Source: CBDAPE01 sp965198325 (GTDB lineage Bacteria > Pseudomonadota > Alphaproteobacteria > UBA828 > JAPUJA01). Taken from it: DNA of 64,000 nucleotides. The translations under genes and the position numbers were made by a program. Below are positions 16,910-27,413 of this stretch, in pieces. Under the pieces are notes generated by a model. The model searched no databases. It saw nothing but the letters and a program-made list of their open reading frames with translations, and was not told the origin of the DNA. How positions within the stretch are numbered: the stretch's first letter is position 1; each line of letters opens with the position of its first letter. Location of the stretch: assembly GCA_965198325.1 (NCBI GenBank), contig CBDAPE010000017.1:124001-188000 (forward strand), in the 5' to 3' direction.

Positions 16910-18823
16910 ATGACGCCGCAGATAATCGCGCCTGATCGCCGTCCCGCTTCGCCTTGCGCGAGACCGGTGCGCTGGCGCTGGGCATCGAAACTTGCCGCGA
17001 TAGTACTCCTTCTTCTTGCCAGTGGGCTTGGTGCGCGCGCGGCCGATGTCGGAGCCGAATCCAGCCACGCCGTCGCGATGCATGGCGACGTTAAATATGG
17101 CCCTGACTTTAAACATTTTGACTATCTCAATCCCGATGCGTCGAAAGGCGGCGAGGTGCGGCTGGCAGCGATCGGCACCTTTGATTCGCTCAACCCGTTC
17201 ATCCTTAAGGGCGTTCCGGCTGCTGGCAGCGGCCTGCTGTTCGACACCCTCACCGTCCAGTCCGCCGACGAACCGTTTACCCAATACGGCTTGATTGCGG
17301 AGACTATCGAGATGCCGGAGGACCGCTCGTGGGTAATCTTCAACCTGCGCGAGGAGGCCCGTTTTCAGGACGGGAGTCCGCTCACCGCCGACGACGTGAT
17401 CTTTTCCTTCGAGACCCTGAGAGACGAGGGCCAGCCCTTCTATCGCGCCTATTACGCGAATGTTGCTGCGGCCGATAAGTTGAGCCCCCACCGGGTCAAA
17501 TTCAGCTTTTCGGGTGGCGAGAATCGGGAGTTGCCGCTGATCATCGGTCAGCTTCAGATTTTCTCGAAAGCCTATTACAGCGGGCACGAGTTCAATCGAA
17601 CAAGCCTTGAACCACCTTTGGGGAGCGGACCTTACCGGGTCGCCGATCTTGAGGCCGGGCGCTCAATTACCTATGAGCGAGTTGCCGATTATTGGGCGGC
17701 CGATCTGCCTGTTAATCGCGGCCGCTGGAATTTCGATACCTTACGCTGGGATTATTACCGGGATGCAACCGTCGCACTTGAGGCCTTCAAGTCCCACGAA
17801 TTCGATTTCCGCGACGAAAACAGCTCCAAGGACTGGGCGACCGGCTATACAGGGCCACCCTTCGAGCAGGGGCAGATCGTGACTGAGGAAATCGGCCACG
17901 AGAATCCCACGGGCATGCAGGCCTTCGTCTTCAACACCCGAAAGTCCATGTTCCGGGATGCCAAGGTGCGTTGGGCCTTAGCCCATACATTTAACTTCGA
18001 GTGGACCAACAGCACGCTGTTCTACAATGCCTATACCCGAACGACGAGCTACTTCTCGAATTCGGAGCTGGCGTCTGGAGACCTTCCTGCCGGCGCTGAA
18101 CTTGCGATGCTGGAGCCGCTGCGCGATCAGATCCCGCCCGAAGTCTTCACCACGCCCTACACGCCCCCCGCCACCGACGGCTCGGGCAATATTCGGCCCA
18201 ATTTGCGGATTGCAAAGACCCTGCTCGAAGAGGCGGGTTGGCGACTCGAGGGTGGCAAGCTGGTCGATCCTGCGAACGGCGTTCCGATGGAGATCGAATT
18301 CTTGCTTGTTCAACAGAATTTTGAGCGAATCGTTTCACCAATGATCCAGAACCTCGCCAAGCTCGGTATCAGGGCGACGATTCGGACGGTCGATACATCG
18401 CAATACCAGCGCCGCGTCGAGGATTTCGACTTCGACGTGATCGTCGGTTTTTACGGCCAGTCGCTCTCGCCGGGTAATGAGCAGCGCCATTACTGGGGTT
18501 CGGAATTCGCAGATGTACCGGGCAGCCGAAATCAGATCGGCATCAAGGATTCGGCCGTCGATACCTTAATCGACGCCATCATCACCGCCCCGGATCGGGC
18601 TTCTCTGGTCGCTGCCACCCGTGCGCTCGATCGGGTTTTGCTGTGGAATCATTTCGTTATTCCCCAATGGCACATCCGATCGTTCCGGGTAGCCTATTGG
18701 AATAAATTCTCCAGGCCTGCGGTGCCGCCCAAATACGCCCTCGGTTTTCTGGACGGCTGGTGGGTCGACCCCGAGAAGGCGGCGTCGCTTGCGGCGGGCA
18801 CATCCGCCTTCGGGGCCGAGTAG
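16910..18823 (+). CDS. yejA: Peptide ABC transporter substrate-binding protein (YejA-like), copy 2
   Basis: A 637-residue paralogue of the preceding protein. The signal peptide is preceded by an unusually long basic n-region (RRPASPCARPVRWRWASK), with the hydrophobic core at about 28-40 and cleavage near ARAA (44-45). Shared blocks with copy 1 include KYGPDxxHFDYxxPxASKGG, GSGPYR and RALDRVLLWxHxxxPQW. It follows copy 1 by 53 bases and precedes yejB by 22 bases. Two binding proteins feeding one permease pair suggest a broadened peptide range; this is inference. Confidence 0.88.
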   Translation: MTPQIIAPDRRPASPCARPVRWRWASKLAAIVLLLLASGLGARAADVGAESSHAVAMHGDVKYGPDFKHFDYLNPDASKGGEVRLAAIGTFDSLNPFILKGVPAAGSGLLFDTLTVQSADEPFTQYGLIAETIEMPEDRSWVIFNLREEARFQDGSPLTADDVIFSFETLRDEGQPFYRAYYANVAAADKLSPHRVKFSFSGGENRELPLIIGQLQIFSKAYYSGHEFNRTSLEPPLGSGPYRVADLEAGRSITYERVADYWAADLPVNRGRWNFDTLRWDYYRDATVALEAFKSHEFDFRDENSSKDWATGYTGPPFEQGQIVTEEIGHENPTGMQAFVFNTRKSMFRDAKVRWALAHTFNFEWTNSTLFYNAYTRTTSYFSNSELASGDLPAGAELAMLEPLRDQIPPEVFTTPYTPPATDGSGNIRPNLRIAKTLLEEAGWRLEGGKLVDPANGVPMEIEFLLVQQNFERIVSPMIQNLAKLGIRATIRTVDTSQYQRRVEDFDFDVIVGFYGQSLSPGNEQRHYWGSEFADVPGSRNQIGIKDSAVDTLIDAIITAPDRASLVAATRALDRVLLWNHFVIPQWHIRSFRVAYWNKFSRPAVPPKYALGFLDGWWVDPEKAASLAAGTSAFGAE

Positions 18824-18845
18824 GCCCCCCGGCGAGCCGCACTGA

Positions 18846-19958
18846 ATGTTTGCCTATATCGTCCGCCGCCTGCTGCTGATCATTCCAACCTTGTTCGGAA
18901 TCATGGTGATCAATTTTGTGATCATCCAGGCGGCGCCCGGCGGGCCCGTCGAGCAGGTCATCGCCAAGCTGACTGGTACAGCGATAGAGGCCACGGCCCG
19001 TTTCACGGGCAGCGCCGCAGGCGAAACCGGTACCGGCCAGCCGACCCACGCCGCAGTTGCGAGCGATACGGCGAGCAAATATCGCGGCGCCAGGGGGCTT
19101 GATCCGGAGTTGGTCGCCGAGATCGAGCGGCTCTACGGGTTTGACAAGCCGCCAGTCGACCGTTTCCTGCACATGATGGGCAACTATATCAAATTCGATT
19201 TTGGCGAGAGCTTCTACAGGGACGAAGCTGTCGTCAATCTCGTGCTATCCAAAATGCCGGTGTCCATCTCGCTGGGATTGTGGACCACTCTACTCGTCTA
19301 TCTGATCTCCATTCCTTTGGGCATAGCCAAGGCGGTGCGCGACGGCAGCCGGTTCGATGTCTGGACGAGCGCGGTCATCATCGTCGGCTATGCGATACCC
19401 GGATTCCTGTTCGCGGTGCTGCTCATCGTTCTGTTTGCAGGCGGCAGCTATCTCGACTGGTTCCCCTTGCGCGGATTGGTCTCCGACACTTGGCACGAGC
19501 TCTCGCTCCTCGGCAAGATCGGCGATTATTTTTGGCACCTCGTGTTGCCGCTGACTGCACTCGTAATTGGCAGTTTTGCGACGCTCACGATGCTGACGAA
19601 GAATTCCTTTTTGGCGGAGATTAATCAGCAATATGTGACGACGGCGCGGGCCAAAGGGCTTTCCGAGGGTCGGGTGCTCTATCGCCATATCTTTCGCAAT
19701 GCGATGCTGATCATCATCGCGGGCTTTCCCGGCGCCTTTATCGGGATTCTATTTACCGGCGCCATGCTGATCGAGGTCATTTTCTCGCTCGACGGTCTCG
19801 GGTTGCTCGGTTTCGAATCGCTCATTAACCGGGATTATCCGGTCATTTTCGGCACGCTCTTTTTCTTCACACTGCTGGGTATGCTGACCAAGCTGCTCGG
19901 CGACCTCATGTATGTCGTTGTCGATCCCCGGATCGACTTCGAGAGCCGGCGGGTCTGA
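18846..19958 (+). CDS. yejB: Peptide ABC transporter permease YejB-like
   Basis: A 370-residue binding-protein-dependent permease. It has an N-terminal membrane helix (IVRRLLLIIPTLFGIMVINF), then the long periplasmic insert with SAAGETG typical of YejB, then five further helices. The EAA-loop that contacts the ATPase is seen as QQYVTTARAKGLSEGRVLYRHI, in pieces around residues 260-281. It is the first permease of the operon, followed after three bases by yejE. Confidence 0.9.
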   Translation: MFAYIVRRLLLIIPTLFGIMVINFVIIQAAPGGPVEQVIAKLTGTAIEATARFTGSAAGETGTGQPTHAAVASDTASKYRGARGLDPELVAEIERLYGFDKPPVDRFLHMMGNYIKFDFGESFYRDEAVVNLVLSKMPVSISLGLWTTLLVYLISIPLGIAKAVRDGSRFDVWTSAVIIVGYAIPGFLFAVLLIVLFAGGSYLDWFPLRGLVSDTWHELSLLGKIGDYFWHLVLPLTALVIGSFATLTMLTKNSFLAEINQQYVTTARAKGLSEGRVLYRHIFRNAMLIIIAGFPGAFIGILFTGAMLIEVIFSLDGLGLLGFESLINRDYPVIFGTLFFFTLLGMLTKLLGDLMYVVVDPRIDFESRRV

Positions 19959-19961
19959 GCC

Positions 19962-21007
19962 ATGGCGGATCGCGTTCTCGGCATTCGGGTGTCGCCGATG
20001 GTCCGGCGCCGGCTGTATAATTTCAAGGCCAATCGTCGCGGCTTCTTCTCATTGTGGATCTTTCTTGGCCTGTTTCTGATCAGTCTGTTCGCCGAGTTCA
20101 TCGCCAACGACAAGCCGATCCTCGTCGAATTTGACGGTGACCTCTATTGGCCGGTGTTTAGCGAGTATACCGAAACCGAATTCGGCGGCGACTTCGAGAC
20201 CGAGGCCGACTATCGTGACCCCTACGTCATCGACCTGATCGAATCGAAAGGCTGGATGGTGTGGCCGCTGATCCCCTACAGCTATCGCACCATCAACTAC
20301 GACCTCGCCGTGCCGGCACCCTCGCCGCCCTCGGCCGAGAATTGGCTGGGCACCGACGACCAGGGGCGCGACGTGCTGGCCCGATTGATCTATGGATTCC
20401 GCATTTCGGTTCTATTCGGGCTCGTCCTTACCATCCTGAGTTCGGTTATCGGCATCGTCGCGGGTGCCGTGCAGGGCTATTTTGGCGGGCTGACCGACCT
20501 GATCTTCCAACGCTTCATTGAGGTCTGGCAGGGCCTTCCCGTTCTCTTCCTGTTGATCATTCTGGCCAGCGTGGTCGAGCCGAATTTCTGGTATCTGTTG
20601 ATCCTACTTTTGCTGTTCAGCTGGATGTCGCTGGTCGACGTGGTGCGCGCGGAATGCCTGCGGGTGCGTAATTTCGAATACGTCCGCGCGGGTCGCGCGC
20701 TCGGCTTGAGCGATCTTGGCATCATCTTCCGCCATGTGCTGCCGAATGCGACGGTCTCAGCGCTAACGTTTATGCCATTTATTTTGAGCGGTTCGGTGAC
20801 GACCCTGACCGCATTGGATTTCCTGGGCTTCGGCCTGCCACCGGGTTCCGCTTCGCTGGGCGAGTTGCTCCAACAGGGCAAGGCCAATCTTCAGGCGCCA
20901 TGGCTCGGTATTTCCGGGTTTGTTGCCATCGCCCTGATGTTGAGCCTGCTCGTCTTTATCGGCGAGGCGGTGCGCGATGCCTTCGATCCGAGAAAGCTGT
21001 GGGCCCG

Positions 21008-21011
<4 letters not shown>
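19962..21011 (+). CDS. yejE: Peptide ABC transporter permease YejE-like
   Basis: A 349-residue inner-membrane permease. The N-terminal KANRRGFFSLWIFLGLFLIS anchor and the NWLGTDDQGRDVLARLIYGF block (about residues 127-146) are diagnostic of the OppC/YejE class. The EAA-loop YVRAGRALGLSDLGIIFRH is present (around residue 241). The C-terminus GEAVRDAFDPRK is typical. The stop overlaps the ATG of the ATPase gene as ATGA. Confidence 0.9.
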
Positions 21012-22635
<1,624 letters not shown>

Positions 22636-22651
<16 letters not shown>

Positions 22652-23805
22652 CCCGCGAGAACGGCATGGTAGATGGCTGTCAGGCGTTCGAGATCGTCGA
22701 GCGCAACCTGCTCGTCGACTTTGTGCATGGTCTGGCCGACCAGCCCGAAATCCACCACGGGGCAGTAATCCTTGATGAAACGAGAATCCGATGTACCGCC
22801 TGTCGTATTGAGCTCTGGCCGGTTGCCGGTGATTGACTCGACTGCGCCTGCCACGAGATCGCTCAATGGGCCGGGTGGGGTAAGAAAGGATTCGCCCGAG
22901 ATCTGAATTGCCAGCTCGTAGTCTCCCCCGACCGCATCGAACTGCTTGTGCAACCAGCGCTCCAACTCGGCGGAGTCATGCGCGTCGTTGAACCGGATGT
23001 TGAAGCGGGCCCGGGCCGCCGCTGGGATTAGCCCGGTTGCCTCGTTGCCGACGTCGATCGTCGTGACCTCAACGTTGGACGGCTCGAAATGATCGGTGCC
23101 GGCATCGAGCGGATTTTCGGTGATGCGCCGAAGCATCGCTATAAGGCGGGGAATCGGGTTGTCTGCGAGATGGGGGTAGCCCACATGGCCCTGCACACCC
23201 GGCACGGTCAGCCAGCCGTTCAGGCTGCCTCGCCGGCCAATCTTGATCATCTCGCCGAGCGTCGTGGGGTTGGTCGGCTCGCCGGTCACGCAGGCGTCAA
23301 TGATTTCACCCTGTTCCGCCATCCAGGCCAGCGCCTTGCGCGTGCCGTTGATCGCCGGGCCTTCCTCGTCGCCCGTGATCAGGAGACTGATCGAGCCGTC
23401 GAGCCTGCCGGTGCGTTCAGAGAGCAGGCGGGACACTGCCGCGATGAAGCAGGCGATCGCACCTTTCATGTCGTTGGCGCCCCGGCCGTAGAGAACGCCG
23501 TTCTTGACCGAGGCGGCAAATGGATCGGAGCGCCAGGTACCGGCATCCCCGGTCGGCACGACATCGGTATGCCCCGCGAAGCAGAAATTGGGCTGCCGAT
23601 CGCCCCAGCGTGCATATAGGTTGTCAACGTCCGGCGTGCCTGGTTCGGAAAACTTTAGCCGGTAGCACGTGAAATCCAGGGCCGAAAGAGCCTGTTCGAT
23701 AATCGCAAGAGCGCCGGCGTCCTCGGGTGTTACGCTGGGACAGCGGACGAGAGCGCGAGACAGCGCAAGCGGATCGTCGGGCGTGATCTCGCCGCGATCA
23801 GTCAT
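22636..23805 (-). CDS. dapE: Succinyl-diaminopimelate desuccinylase
   Basis: A 389-residue M20-family metallohydrolase that removes succinate from N-succinyl-LL-diaminopimelate. Zinc ligands lie in FCFAGHTDVVPTGD (about residues 74-87), GRGANDMKGA and the ITGDEEGPAINGT block with catalytic Glu. The C-terminal TGGTSDSRFIKDYCPVVDFGLVG is diagnostic of DapE and separates it from ArgE. It starts 4 bases downstream of the dapD stop, so the two form an operon. Confidence 0.95.
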
Positions 23806-23809
23806 GTCG

Positions 23810-24655
23810 TTAATCCCGAAGCAGATCGTTGATCGAGGTCTTCGCCCGGGTCTTGGCGTCGACCCGCTTGACGATCACCGCACAATAGAGGCTTGGGCCG
23901 GGCGATCCGTCGGGCAGGGGCTTGCCAGGGAGGCTGCCCGGAACGACCACCGAATAGGCGGGCACCCGACCGTAATGGACTTCGCCCGTGGCACGGTCGA
24001 CGATCTTCGTGGAAGCACCGATATAGACGCCCATGGACAATACCGCGCCAGTCTCCACAACGACCCCCTCTGCGACCTCGCTTCGCGCGCCAATGAAGCA
24101 ATCGTCCTCGACGACGACCGGGCTTGCCTGTAGCGGCTCGAGTACGCCGCCGATGCCTGCACCGCCGGAGATATGGCAGTTCTTGCCAATCTGGGCACAG
24201 CTTCCGACGGTTGCCCACGTATCGACCATGGTGCCGCTATCAACATAGGCACCGAGGTTGACGAAGCAGGGCATCAGGACGACCCCGGGCGCTATGTAGG
24301 CGGAGTGCCGGACGACGCAGCTGGGCACCGCACGGAAGCCCGCATTATCGAAGTCGCTGGCGGTCCAGCCCTCGAACTTCGATGCCACTTTGTCATACCA
24401 GTCGCTGGACGTGCCGGGACCGCCCGGAATCGGCGTCATCTCGTTGAGCCGAAACGACAGGAGCACCGCTTTCTTGACCCACTGATTGACGCGCCATCCG
24501 TCACTAGATTTTTCGGCGGCGCGCAATTTACCCGAATCGAGCTTGGCTAACGCAGTGTCAACGGCGTCCCGAATAGTACCCTCGGTTGCGGCCGAGAGAT
24601 CGTTACGCCGCTCCCAGGCGGCTTCGATGCAAGACTCGAGGTCAGCGGGCGTCAT
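23810..24655 (-). CDS. dapD: Tetrahydrodipicolinate N-succinyltransferase
   Basis: A 281-residue DapD that succinylates tetrahydrodipicolinate using succinyl-CoA, committing the cell to the succinylase branch of lysine/DAP synthesis. The N-terminal helical domain is followed by a left-handed beta-helix of hexapeptide repeats (about residues 105-240), with blocks such as MPCFVNLGAYVDSGTMVDTW and EDDCFIGARSEVAEGV. The product passes to dapE directly downstream; dapF at 6.3 kb completes the route. Confidence 0.96.
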   Translation of the reverse strand: MTPADLESCIEAAWERRNDLSAATEGTIRDAVDTALAKLDSGKLRAAEKSSDGWRVNQWVKKAVLLSFRLNEMTPIPGGPGTSSDWYDKVASKFEGWTASDFDNAGFRAVPSCVVRHSAYIAPGVVLMPCFVNLGAYVDSGTMVDTWATVGSCAQIGKNCHISGGAGIGGVLEPLQASPVVVEDDCFIGARSEVAEGVVVETGAVLSMGVYIGASTKIVDRATGEVHYGRVPAYSVVVPGSLPGKPLPDGSPGPSLYCAVIVKRVDAKTRAKTSINDLLRD

Positions 24656-24718
24656 CGCGGCTCGTCATTTCCCGACGGTTGAACGGCCAGCGCAGTGTCG
24701 GGCGGGGTCGGCCGCCTG

Positions 24719-25408
24719 TCAACTGGAGGCCGTGACCGCCTGCAGCCACGAGATCAGGTCATCGGCGACGTGATGGAGATAGTCCGCCTCGTCCTTGGGC
24801 GAGGCCCAGCTTTCTCCAGTGTTGACCCACACCGTGGTCATGCCCCGCGCCGCAGCGGGCTTGAGATTATGCGAGATGTCGTCGATCAGAACAGCACGTG
24901 CCGGTTCGATCTCATGGCGTTCGATTAGAGCGTCGTACGGTTCGGGCCGCGGTTTCGGAATATAGTTGGCCGCCGCGATATCGAATACCTCGTCGAAATG
25001 ATGGCCAACCCTGAGCCGTGCCATGACCTTATGCGCGTGATCGGCCGACCCATTGGTGAAAATGATCTTGCGACCGGGCAACCCGTGGAGCGAGTCGTCG
25101 AGTTCCTGGGACGGCTTGATTGCCGAGCGGTCGATATCGTGAACGAAGTCGAGAAATTCGTCCGGATCGGCATCGTGATGGATCATCAGACCGGAAAGCG
25201 TCGTGTCGTGCTCGTGGAAATACTTTTTTTGCAATTTGCGGGCTTCATCGGCGTCGAGATTGAGGCGTTCCGCTATATACAGACCTATTCGCTTGTCGAC
25301 TTGGTCGAACAGCCGACAATCGGCGGGATAGAGCGTGTTATCGAGGTCGAATACCCAAGTCTCGATATGGTCGAATTTGCCGCTCAAGACACCCTTATTT
25401 TCTGCCAT
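24719..25408 (-). CDS. HAD-family hydrolase, pyrimidine 5'-nucleotidase type
   Basis: A 229-residue HAD phosphatase. Motif I is VFDLDNTLYP (nucleophile Asp, about residues 19-28), motif II FTNGSADHAHKV and motif IV IDDISHNLKPA. The DLDNTLYP start and helical cap match the SDT1/pyrimidine 5'-nucleotidase subgroup that in alphaproteobacteria often sits beside dapD. The start at MAENKGVL was chosen; the frame is open 60 codons upstream into the divergent promoter region. The substrate is not certain. Confidence 0.83.
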   Translation of the reverse strand: MAENKGVLSGKFDHIETWVFDLDNTLYPADCRLFDQVDKRIGLYIAERLNLDADEARKLQKKYFHEHDTTLSGLMIHHDADPDEFLDFVHDIDRSAIKPSQELDDSLHGLPGRKIIFTNGSADHAHKVMARLRVGHHFDEVFDIAAANYIPKPRPEPYDALIERHEIEPARAVLIDDISHNLKPAAARGMTTVWVNTGESWASPKDEADYLHHVADDLISWLQAVTASS

Positions 25409-25660
25409 ACCTGTCAATGTAATGCCGGACGGGCCTGCCAGCAACGACAGGGGGAGGGCCCCGACGATGTCACAACCGTTTGTTAATGAAGGAATTCGTG
25501 GAACGAGGTCGGTGATCGGAGAATGATTGTCTGGCCGGTGTCGGCGGCGGAAACTGCTTATTAAGGACGCTATTGCTACGATTTCCATCGGTCTGACGAT
25601 CGACCGGGCCGCTTTGCGCGTGCCGGCATCGTCCGGGTCCTAGCGGGGATTTTGAGAGGC
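25409..25660. other. Divergent intergenic region between HAD gene and c-di-GMP module
   Basis: About 250 bases with no credible gene. It must hold the promoters for the leftward HAD/dapDE group or its first gene and for the rightward PAS-EAL gene. I see no hexamer pair good enough to name. Confidence 0.4.
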
Positions 25661-25930
25661 ATGGTCGAAAAACGCGTTAAAAGCCCAAAGTTACGCAGTG
25701 AACGCGATCGGTTCGTCGCATTCGCGTTTGCCTCTGCGGATCTGCTCATCGAGTTCGATTCGTCGGAGGCCGTAAGCTTTGTTGCGGGTGCCACGGAAGG
25801 CCTCTTGGGCAAGACCCCTGTTCAACTCGCTGGCATGCCTTTCGACACTCTGATTTCCCCTGAAGCCCGCCCGGTCGTGCGTCAGTTGGTTCGCGATATG
25901 GCGGAAGGTCGTCGGGCGGATCCCGCCTAG
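25661..25930 (+). pseudogene. PAS fragment: N-terminal part of PAS-GGDEF-EAL protein, cut by in-frame amber
   Basis: Ninety residues beginning MVEKRVKSPKLRSERDRFVA and covering most of a PAS domain (FASADLLIEFDSSEAVSFVAG is its first strand region). It stops at TAG 25928-25930. The next codons in the same frame read IRILGPGGKSPQVIMTG and run without a stop to 27382, supplying the last PAS strands and the catalytic domains. A single base change from CAG or a similar codon to TAG explains this. A TTG three codons upstream of the ATG is an alternative start. Whether a separate peptide is made is unknown. Confidence 0.75.
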
Positions 25931-25972
25931 ATCCGGATTCTGGGACCAGGCGGCAAGTCGCCTCAAGTCATC

Positions 25973-27382
25973 ATGACGGGCAACTGCGTACCTGATCTGG
26001 ATGATCATTTCTATCTTGCGATGAGTGTCGTCGGACCCGAATCCGAACGCCGTCAATCGGCGCCGCCGCCCAAGCGCGACAATGCCACGGGTTTGCACGA
26101 GCGAGACCAATTCGGAGTCGTCGCACAGGCGCGGATGCAGCAGGGTCAAGATTTCGGTGAGAACTACGAGATGACCTTCCTCGATTTGACGGACTTCGAA
26201 GAGCTCCGGACCAAGGTCGACGAGCAGGTCGCTTCCACCGTGATGAGCAGTATCGGGACCGCCTTGAGCGAACAGTCGGTCGGTGGTGATTCGGCCGGGC
26301 GTATCGACGCGGACAAATATGGCGTCGTTCACCGCGAAAATCTCGATGCGCGCAAGCTCTCCCAGACGGTCGAGGAGATCATCCGTCACGCGATCCCTGA
26401 CGAGCCGCTCGTCCGGGTTGCATCGTCGACGGTTGTACTCGACGAGTCGGAGCTCGACGAGCGCGAATCGGCACGGGCGATGCTCTATACTATCAACAAA
26501 TTTTGCGATGCCCAGTCAGGCGATTTTTCGATCTCGGCCCTTTCCGAAGGGTGCAAAGGGATGTTCGACGAAACCGTCCAGGAAGCCGCACGGGTCAAGG
26601 AGACGATCGCGACGGGCGATTATTTCCTAGTCTACCAGCCGATCGTCGGCCTGATGGACGGAAAGATCCACCACTACGAGGCCCTGACCCGGATGATGAA
26701 CCAAGATACAGGTCAGTCGCCCTATCATTTCATCACGCTCGCGGAAAATCTCGGACTCATCAGCGAATTCGATCTTGCGATCTGTCGCCGGGCGATCGAA
26801 GTTCTCGAAAACAGCATCCGTGCCGAAGACGCGCCGTCTCTCGCCGTCAATCTCTCGGGCCGCTCGCTCGGAACGCCCGGATTCATCGATGAACTGTTCG
26901 GGCTGCTGCAACGCCACAACAAGGTTGCCAAGCGACTCCTCTTCGAAGTGACGGAATCCGCGGAAATCACCGATCTGATCGGTGTGAACCGGATGCTTCA
27001 AGCCATCCGAAAGCTGGGTCACGAGATCTGCCTCGACGATTTTGGTGCGGGCGCCGCAGCCTTCGAATATCTCCGCTCTCTCCGTGTCGACTACGTAAAG
27101 ATCGACGGCGGGTATGTCCGAGGCGCGGAATCGAGTGCCTATGGACGGTCCTTCCTACGTTGTATTTCCGTGTTGTGCAGCGATCTCGGGGTCAAGACGG
27201 TGGGCGAGATGGTCGAAAATGCGGAGTCTGCAAAATTGCTGCACAAGGTAGGCGTGACCTATGGCCAAGGCTATCATTTTGGAAAACCCAGCCGGATACT
27301 CGTCACAAATGCCGATATTCCCACCCTTGCCAAAGGCAAACCCGAATCCCAAGCGGCACCGCTCCGCCGGGCGGCGTCCTGA
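25973..27382 (+). CDS. EAL-domain c-di-GMP phosphodiesterase (C-terminal part of an amber-split PAS-GGDEF-EAL protein)
   Basis: A 469-residue open frame. Residues about 40-155 look like a degenerate GGDEF domain (GRIDADKYGVV where GGDEF should be), so it is non-catalytic. The EAL domain (about 205-455) keeps all the usual metal and substrate residues: EAL at 236-238, Asn293, Glu325 in FEVTE, Asp355-Asp356 in DDFGAG, Lys376, Glu412 and Gln432. It would hydrolyse c-di-GMP to pGpG. The upstream PAS is in the same frame but separated by TAG 25928-25930. The ATG at 25973 has no good ribosome-binding site, so translation of this part alone is doubtful. The GGDEF gene follows 31 bases later. Confidence 0.82.
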   Translation: MTGNCVPDLDDHFYLAMSVVGPESERRQSAPPPKRDNATGLHERDQFGVVAQARMQQGQDFGENYEMTFLDLTDFEELRTKVDEQVASTVMSSIGTALSEQSVGGDSAGRIDADKYGVVHRENLDARKLSQTVEEIIRHAIPDEPLVRVASSTVVLDESELDERESARAMLYTINKFCDAQSGDFSISALSEGCKGMFDETVQEAARVKETIATGDYFLVYQPIVGLMDGKIHHYEALTRMMNQDTGQSPYHFITLAENLGLISEFDLAICRRAIEVLENSIRAEDAPSLAVNLSGRSLGTPGFIDELFGLLQRHNKVAKRLLFEVTESAEITDLIGVNRMLQAIRKLGHEICLDDFGAGAAAFEYLRSLRVDYVKIDGGYVRGAESSAYGRSFLRCISVLCSDLGVKTVGEMVENAESAKLLHKVGVTYGQGYHFGKPSRILVTNADIPTLAKGKPESQAAPLRRAAS

Positions 27383-27413
27383 GTTGTAGCTCGACAAATT
27401 GGTGCAACGAGAT

